Shown here: positions 58,694 through 64,000 of the stretch, one piece after another
Numbering within the stretch: position 1 is the stretch's first letter
How the letters are laid out: each line of letters starts with the position of its first letter
DNA from: Achromobacter xylosoxidans
GTDB lineage: Bacteria; Pseudomonadota; Gammaproteobacteria; Burkholderiales; Burkholderiaceae_B
Direction of reading: 5' to 3'
DNA: 64,000 nucleotides
Assembly (NCBI RefSeq): GCF_002192695.1
Contig: NZ_MTLG01000075.1
Coordinates: forward strand, 186,001 to 250,000
Made by a program: the position numbers and the translations under genes
The notes under the pieces: model-generated
Database searches by the model: none
What the model was told of the DNA's origin: nothing
Seen by the model: the letters and a program-made list of their open reading frames with translations, nothing else

Positions 58694-60259
58694 ATGTCGA
58701 AGATTCGAACCCTGGTAGTGGCGGGTGAAGCGTTCCCCTTGGCGAAGACGGGCGGCCTGGGGGATGCCATCACGGGCATGGCGCGCGGGCTGCGCGAAGC
58801 CGGCGTGTCCGTCACCGTGCTGCTTCCGGCCTACCGCGGGGTGCGCCAGCGCCTGGAAGGCGCTCGAGCGGTGGCGCTGCTGCACAATCTGCCGGGCGGA
58901 GCAGCCCGGCTCATCGCCGGGCATTGCGCCCAGTCGGGGCTGGACTTCCTGCTGCTCGAAAATGATGCGCTCTTTGACCGGCCAGGCATCTATCTGGACG
59001 AGAACTGCTGCGAGCACGCCGACAATGCGGTGCGCTATGCGGCGCTGGCCCATGCGGCGGTGCGCGTGGCGGGCGGACTGCCAGGCATCGCGAGGCCAAA
59101 CCTGCTGCATGCGCACGACTGGCACGCCGGGCTCGTGCCGCTCTTGCTGCGGGAATGCGGCCCGGGCGACGTCAAGAGCATCATGACCATACACAACCTG
59201 GCGTTCCAGGGACAGTTCCCGATGGCGTGCGCCGCGTCCCTGGGCATCCCCGAACGCTACCGCAATGACGAGGCCGCGGGCGCATGGGGCCGGTTGAATT
59301 TCCTCAAGGCGGGTATCCGCTACGCCGACCGCGTCACGACCGTCAGCCATACCTACGCCCGGGAAATCCTGACCCCCGCGTTCGGCTGCGGCCTCGAGAC
59401 GCTGCTGCGGCGGCGCGCCGCGGATCTGGTGGCCATCCCCAACGGCATCGACAACATGGTATGGAATCCGGTCCGCGATCCCCATCTGGGTTCATTGCGG
59501 TTCTCGGCCCGCGACCTGGGCCGCAAGGCGCGCTGCAAGGCGGCCCTGCAGCGCGAGTTCGGCCTGCATGAAGATGCCGACGCGGCGCTCATGGCCATGG
59601 GCAGCCGCCTGACCGAACAGAAGATGGCGGATGTGGCGGCGCTGGCGCTGCCCGCGGCGCTGGACAGCCACCCGAGCCTGCAAGTCGCCATCCTCGGCCA
59701 GGGAGACCGGCGGCTGGAAGCTGCGCTGGAGGCGCTTTGCGCGCGCTATCCCGGGCGCTGCGCGACACGTATCGGCTACGACGAAACAGTGGCCCACCGG
59801 CTGCACGCGGGCTCCGACATGCTGCTGCACGGCAGCCGCTTCGAGCCCTTCGGCCTGACGCCGCTGTATGCGATGCGCTACGGCTCCATCCCGATCGGCT
59901 CGAGGGTGGGCGGCATGGCCGACACCATCGACGATCCAGGGCCGCGCGCGCCGCTTTCGGCAATGGCCGGCGCCACCGGCCTGCTGTTCGACGGCGACGG
60001 CGTGGAGGACATGGCTGCGGCCATCACGCGCGCCCTGCGCCTGCGCGAGGACGCCATGCTCTGGCGCAGCATCCAGCGCAACGCCATGAGCATGGATTTC
60101 AGTTGGCGCGCCGCTGCGCGGCCCTACGCCGAACTCTACCGCTCGCTGGTCGATGTAGGCATGCGGCCCCGCGTGCCCGCCTTGGCCGAGGCGTCCGCCA
60201 ACGCTGCCCTGCGCGCCGCGCAGCGCCCCGGCGGGCGGCTGCCCGCGCCCGCCGCATAG
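58694..60259 (+). CDS. glgA: Glycogen synthase GlgA
   Basis: This is a 521-residue GT5 glucosyltransferase. The ADP-glucose-binding motif K-T-G-G-L-G-D is at 18-24, HAHDWHAGLVPLLLR and the catalytic-site segment TIHNLAFQGQF are in the N domain, and the C-terminal E-x7-E-type motif is SRFEPFGLTPLYAMRYG, followed by GSRVGGMADTI. In GlgE-pathway organisms a GT5 or GT4 enzyme supplies linear alpha-1,4 chains or maltose-1-phosphate. GGGAG lies 6 bp upstream. It is followed after 25 bp by glgE. No glgC is in the window. Confidence 0.93.
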   Translation: MSKIRTLVVAGEAFPLAKTGGLGDAITGMARGLREAGVSVTVLLPAYRGVRQRLEGARAVALLHNLPGGAARLIAGHCAQSGLDFLLLENDALFDRPGIYLDENCCEHADNAVRYAALAHAAVRVAGGLPGIARPNLLHAHDWHAGLVPLLLRECGPGDVKSIMTIHNLAFQGQFPMACAASLGIPERYRNDEAAGAWGRLNFLKAGIRYADRVTTVSHTYAREILTPAFGCGLETLLRRRAADLVAIPNGIDNMVWNPVRDPHLGSLRFSARDLGRKARCKAALQREFGLHEDADAALMAMGSRLTEQKMADVAALALPAALDSHPSLQVAILGQGDRRLEAALEALCARYPGRCATRIGYDETVAHRLHAGSDMLLHGSRFEPFGLTPLYAMRYGSIPIGSRVGGMADTIDDPGPRAPLSAMAGATGLLFDGDGVEDMAAAITRALRLREDAMLWRSIQRNAMSMDFSWRAAARPYAELYRSLVDVGMRPRVPALAEASANAALRAAQRPGGRLPAPAA

Positions 60260-60284
60260 ACGCTCCTGAAAGGAGGAACCGCAG

Positions 60285-63200
60285 GTGCCCACAGCCCACG
60301 CCGTCCATTCCCTCGCTCGCTTGCGCCTCTACCATGCCCGTGGCGGTGCAACCGGGGACTCCCGCGTTCCGGGCGCCGGGTTGGGGCCGGCCTTGTATGC
60401 GCGCCTGCAGCAACGCGGATTCGATGCCCTGCTGCTGCCCGCGCCCTGGCTATTGGGGCCGGACAGCCGATCGCCCGCCCCGCTGGATGCCGACGGCGCG
60501 CTGCTGGCCGGCAAGCGCGTGCCCATGGTGGAATGGATCGAACATGCCGTCGGCCAGCTTGCCGAACACGGCCTGGCCTTGTACCTCGATATCGTCCTGG
60601 ATCGCTGCGCCATCGGCGCCGTGCCCGATACCACAGGCCCCGGCTGGTACCAAGCGCCTGCCGAAGACCCCGCGCGCGACCCGCGCATGGGCGCGCAAAC
60701 GCGCGACGCGTTGCGCTTGCGGCCGGGCCCTCCGCCGCCCGGCTTCGTGCAGGCCTGGGCGACGAGGCTGCGGCGCTGGACCGAACGTGGGGTTGCGGGC
60801 TACGCCTTTCACGCGCCGCAGTGCCTGCCGGCCCAGGATTGGGCGGAATTGGCGGCAGCGTTGCACGGCCCGGATCGCGCCACGCGACTGTACGCCTGGG
60901 CCCAGGGGCTGGCGCCCGAGCCGCTGGCGGCCCTGCGCGGCGCGGGCCTGGACGGCCTGTGCTCGTCCTTGCCCTGGTGGGACTTCAAGTCCGGTTGGCT
61001 GGCCGAGGAAGACGGCAGGCTGCGGGCCGTCGCAACCGTCATCGCCTCGCCGCCACGCATGGCCGCCGACAAACGGGCCGCCTGGACGGCGGCGCTGTGC
61101 GCGGATGTCCTCATGTTCGACGACGAGGAGGATGCCGGGTTGCCTGACGTGGCCGCGGCCAATCGCTGGTTCGCGCAGGCCGGATTGCGCGGCCCGCTGC
61201 GCCTGGCCGGCGGGCGCGATGGCCACTGCACCATGCTGCTGCGCGATTGCGCAGCCGGCACCGTCGTACTGGCGCTCAATCCCTCGGACGCGGAGGATGC
61301 AAGCGTCGATTGGGACGCGTTGGCGCCGCTGCTGCCGCCGGCCGATTTCCTGTCCGAAGGCGTGCCTGACGGCCTGGCGCCGCAAGGCAATCAGATCGCG
61401 CCCGCGGGCTGCGCCATGTATCTGCTCGAGCCCACCCATCCGGTGCGCGAAGCCTCGCGCCACGTGGCGCGCCGCATGGACGGCGCCGCCAGCCAGCGCA
61501 TCGTCGTCGAGCAGGTCAGCCCCGCGGTGGACGGCGGCGCCTTCCCCGTCAAATGCATCCCGCACGAACGCATTGCCGTGCACGCCGACATCTACATGGA
61601 CGGCCATGAACTGCTGGCGGCCGAACTGCGTTGGCGCGCGGCGGACGAAAGCGCATGGCGCGCCACGCCGTTTGCGCGCGGCCTGAACGACCGCTGGGAA
61701 GCCTCGTTCCGTCCGCGCCGCATCGGCCCGCATGAGTTCTCGGTGCACGCCTGGCTAGACGCGTGGCAGACCTTTCGGCATGACCTGGAGGTGAAACACC
61801 AGGCGGGCGTGGACGTCCGCCTGGAAGTGGAGGAAGGCCTCCTGATGCTGCGCGCCGCGCTGGCGCGAGCCCGCAACGCCTCGCACCCGGGCGCCTTAAG
61901 GGTACGTAATACGCTGCAAAAATTCGGCAAGGGCGCCGAGGGCGAGTTGGCGCCGGCCACGCCGCAGCAGATCGCCGATTTGCTGGACGCGGATCTGGCG
62001 GACACCATGCGCGAACTCGACGAACGCCCTTTCGAGTATGTCAGCCCCGCGCCCTATCCCGTCTGGGTGGATCGCAGCCAGGCCTGCCACGCCAGCTGGT
62101 ACGAGCTGTTCCCGCGCTCGCAATCGGCGCGGCCCGGCCAGCACGGCACCTTCGACGACGTCATTGCACGCTTGCCCGATCTGCGCGAAATGGGATTCGA
62201 CGTGCTCTACCTGCCGCCCATCCACCCCATCGGGCAGCGCAACCGCAAGGGCCGCAACAACAGCCTGCAGGCGGCGCCGGACGATGTGGGCAGCCCTTAT
62301 GCCATTGGTTCGGCCCTGGGCGGGCACGACGCCATCGAGCCCCTGCTGGGTGGCCTGGACGGTTTCCTGAGGCTGGTGGACGCCGCCCAAGCCCATGGCA
62401 TGGAAGTGGCGCTGGACTTCGCGATCCAGTGCTCCCCGGACCATCCCTGGCTGACGCGCCATCCGGACTGGTTTTCCTGGCGTCCCGACGGCTCGCTGCG
62501 CCATGCCGAGAATCCGCCGAAGAAGTACCAGGACATCGTCAACGTCGCGTTCTATGGCGCCGCCGCGCACCGGCGGGCACGCAAGCTGGCCCTGTGGCGC
62601 GCACTGCGCGACGTAGTGCTGTTCTGGGCGCAGCATGGCGTGCGCACGTTCCGCGTCGACAATCCGCATACCAAGCCCCTGCCGTTCTGGCAGTGGCTGA
62701 TCGCCGAAGTCCACGCGCAGCATCCCGACGTGATCTTCCTGTCCGAAGCCTTCACCCGCCCCAAGATGATGTACAGGCTGGCGAAGATAGGCTTCACCCA
62801 GTCCTACACCTACTTCACCTGGCGCAACGGCAAGGCGGAACTGGAAGCCTATCTGCAGGAAGTCTCCACGCCGCCCGCCGCCGATTTCTTCCGGCCGCAT
62901 TTCTTCGTCAACACGCCGGACATCAATCCCTACTTCCTGCAGTCCTCGGGGCGCCCGGGCTTCCTGATACGCGCCGCGCTGGCGGCGCTGGGCTCGGGGC
63001 TGTGGGGCATGTACAGCGGCTTCGAACTGTGCGAGGCGGCCGCCCTGCCCGGCAAGGAGGAATACCTGGACTCCGAGAAGTACGAATTGCGCCAGCGCGA
63101 CTGGTTTGCGCCCGGCAATATCCGCGCCGAGATCACCCGCCTGAATCAGATACGCCGCAACAACCCCGCCTTGCAGACCCATCGCGGGCTGACCCTGGCG

Positions 63201-63470
63201 CAGAGCGGCAACGACCGCGTGCTGGCCTTCTGCAAGTCCACGCCGGGCCGCGGCAACTTCATATTGGCGGCTATCAGCCTGGACCCCTTCCAGCCGCAAG
63301 ACGCGCGTATCGAAGCGCCGTTCTGGCTGTTTGGCCAGGCCGACACGGGCCGGCTGATCGCCGAAGACCTGCTGGCCGAAAGCAGCGAGCCCTGGCAGGG
63401 ACAGACCCGCGAATTGACGCTGCATCCCGACCAACCTTATCGCGTGTGGCGGCTGTCGCTGCATGGCTGA
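60285..63470 (+). CDS. glgE: Alpha-1,4-glucan:maltose-1-phosphate maltosyltransferase GlgE with N-terminal extension
   Basis: This is a 1061-residue protein, about 400 residues longer than typical GlgE. From ~400 on it is a full GlgE: N domain with RIVVEQVSPAVDGGAFP, then a GH13 core with nucleophile Asp792 (FRVDNPHTKP), acid/base Glu821 (FLSEAFTRP) and Asp879 (NTPDINPY). The spacing of 29 and 58 is nearly that of Streptomyces GlgE. NPPKKYQD is present near 742. The first ~390 residues look like a second, degenerate GH13 barrel (GFDALLLPAPW, GVAGYAFHAPQCLP with no catalytic Asp). It starts with GTG after an ideal AAAGGAGG. Confidence 0.93.
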   Translation: MPTAHAVHSLARLRLYHARGGATGDSRVPGAGLGPALYARLQQRGFDALLLPAPWLLGPDSRSPAPLDADGALLAGKRVPMVEWIEHAVGQLAEHGLALYLDIVLDRCAIGAVPDTTGPGWYQAPAEDPARDPRMGAQTRDALRLRPGPPPPGFVQAWATRLRRWTERGVAGYAFHAPQCLPAQDWAELAAALHGPDRATRLYAWAQGLAPEPLAALRGAGLDGLCSSLPWWDFKSGWLAEEDGRLRAVATVIASPPRMAADKRAAWTAALCADVLMFDDEEDAGLPDVAAANRWFAQAGLRGPLRLAGGRDGHCTMLLRDCAAGTVVLALNPSDAEDASVDWDALAPLLPPADFLSEGVPDGLAPQGNQIAPAGCAMYLLEPTHPVREASRHVARRMDGAASQRIVVEQVSPAVDGGAFPVKCIPHERIAVHADIYMDGHELLAAELRWRAADESAWRATPFARGLNDRWEASFRPRRIGPHEFSVHAWLDAWQTFRHDLEVKHQAGVDVRLEVEEGLLMLRAALARARNASHPGALRVRNTLQKFGKGAEGELAPATPQQIADLLDADLADTMRELDERPFEYVSPAPYPVWVDRSQACHASWYELFPRSQSARPGQHGTFDDVIARLPDLREMGFDVLYLPPIHPIGQRNRKGRNNSLQAAPDDVGSPYAIGSALGGHDAIEPLLGGLDGFLRLVDAAQAHGMEVALDFAIQCSPDHPWLTRHPDWFSWRPDGSLRHAENPPKKYQDIVNVAFYGAAAHRRARKLALWRALRDVVLFWAQHGVRTFRVDNPHTKPLPFWQWLIAEVHAQHPDVIFLSEAFTRPKMMYRLAKIGFTQSYTYFTWRNGKAELEAYLQEVSTPPAADFFRPHFFVNTPDINPYFLQSSGRPGFLIRAALAALGSGLWGMYSGFELCEAAALPGKEEYLDSEKYELRQRDWFAPGNIRAEITRLNQIRRNNPALQTHRGLTLAQSGNDRVLAFCKSTPGRGNFILAAISLDPFQPQDARIEAPFWLFGQADTGRLIAEDLLAESSEPWQGQTRELTLHPDQPYRVWRLSLHG

Positions 63471-63488
63471 CGCCATACGCCCATTGCC

Positions 63489-64000
63489 ATGATCAGTGAA
63501 ACCCAACCCCTCCAGGACGACGGCCTTTGGTACAAGGACGCGGTCATCTACCAGTTGCACGTCAAGTCCTTCTTCGACTCGAACGGCGACGGCGTGGGCG
63601 ATCTGCCTGGACTGATATCCAAGCTGGACTACATCTCCAGCCTGGGCGTCAACACGATCTGGCTGCTGCCCTTTTACCCCTCGCCGCGCCGCGATGACGG
63701 ATATGACATCGCCGACTACCGCGGCGTGCACGCCGACTACGGCACCGTCGCCGACGTGCGGAAACTGATCCGCGCGGCCCATGCCCGCGGACTGCGCGTC
63801 ATCACCGAACTGGTGGTCAACCATACCTCGGACCAGCATCCCTGGTTCCGCCGCGCGCGCGCCGCCAAACCGGGATCGGCCGCGCGCAACTTCTACGTCT
63901 GGTCGGACAACGACAAGGCCTACGCCGGCACGCGCGTCATCTTCTGCGATACCGAGAAATCCAACTGGACCTGGGATCCGCAGGCCGGCGCCTACTTCTG
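63489..64000 (+). CDS. treS: Trehalose synthase TreS, truncated by window end
   Basis: Only the first ~170 residues are present; the frame is open at base 64000. The sequence is the N-terminal part of a GH13 barrel: WYKDAVIYQLHVKSFFDSNGDGVGDLPGLISKLDYISSLGV, LLPFYPSPRRDDGYDIADY and LVVNHTSDQHPWFRRAR, then EKSNWTWDP, matching TreS, which interconverts maltose and trehalose. In GlgE loci TreS is often fused to maltokinase, which would lie beyond the window. It follows glgE by 18 bp. The ATG has only a weak SD, suggesting coupling. Confidence 0.9.
   Translation, partial: MISETQPLQDDGLWYKDAVIYQLHVKSFFDSNGDGVGDLPGLISKLDYISSLGVNTIWLLPFYPSPRRDDGYDIADYRGVHADYGTVADVRKLIRAAHARGLRVITELVVNHTSDQHPWFRRARAAKPGSAARNFYVWSDNDKAYAGTRVIFCDTEKSNWTWDPQAGAYF

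Overview
The window is GC-rich chromosomal DNA, roughly two thirds G+C by eye. Third codon positions are strongly GC-biased, which is why long spurious antisense frames appear. Gene content points to a betaproteobacterium of the Alcaligenaceae, Achromobacter/Bordetella-like. Indicators are a DUF2946 leader gene ahead of a copper TonB receptor, a tctBA pair, a KfrA-like/recombinase pair, and a glgA-glgE-treS locus. There is no rRNA, tRNA, CRISPR array, insertion sequence or prophage, and the DNA reads as a mosaic of short housekeeping and accessory operons.

Layout. 0-5 kb: the tail of an MmgE/PrpD gene; a copper unit of a DUF2946 upstream ORF with a C-terminal RAPP motif followed by an OprC-like receptor; a glutathione S-transferase. 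4.6-9.9 kb: a DUF6152/membrane-protein pair, an APC permease, a methyltransferase with a signal peptide, and a hipBA toxin-antitoxin pair with an upstream inverted repeat. 10-19 kb: a Tat-lipoprotein LD-carboxypeptidase coupled to a degenerate pseudouridine synthase, an AI-2E-type permease, an MltF-like transglycosylase, a KfrA-like protein divergent from a tyrosine recombinase, and a diguanylate cyclase. 19-31 kb: GFA protein, tctBA, SelT-like protein, Bcr-type exporter, enoyl-CoA hydratase, ChrA, an orphan histidine kinase, an AhpD-like protein, and a MocR regulator divergent from an acetyltransferase/FMN-reductase pair.

31.3-46.5 kb is the most distinctive part. Twelve minus-strand genes, several overlapping, encode two outer-membrane proteins, an exported formylglycine-generating enzyme (FGE), a MoxR ATPase, a DUF58 protein, DUF4381, two VWA proteins (one fused to TPRs), a BatD-like protein, a HAD phosphatase, a periplasmic sulfatase and a fused MFS/spermidine-synthase-like protein. 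This reads as a dedicated sulfatase maturation and assembly system. A 12-bp perfect tandem repeat lies in its upstream region, just downstream of the terC terminator.

46.5-64 kb: a TerC-CBS-CorC protein; an mgtC locus with an MgtR-like 35-residue membrane peptide; a fused dipeptide-type ABC ATPase; a ybhP-clsB-ybhN operon; a DUF748-like protein; a TPP-enzyme/Pro-rich/DUF883 operon; and the start of a glgA-glgE-treS operon for alpha-glucan synthesis from trehalose, with treS cut by the window end.

All functions are inferred from reading sequence motifs; no database search was run. Start codons were chosen from Shine-Dalgarno (SD) sequences and signal peptides.
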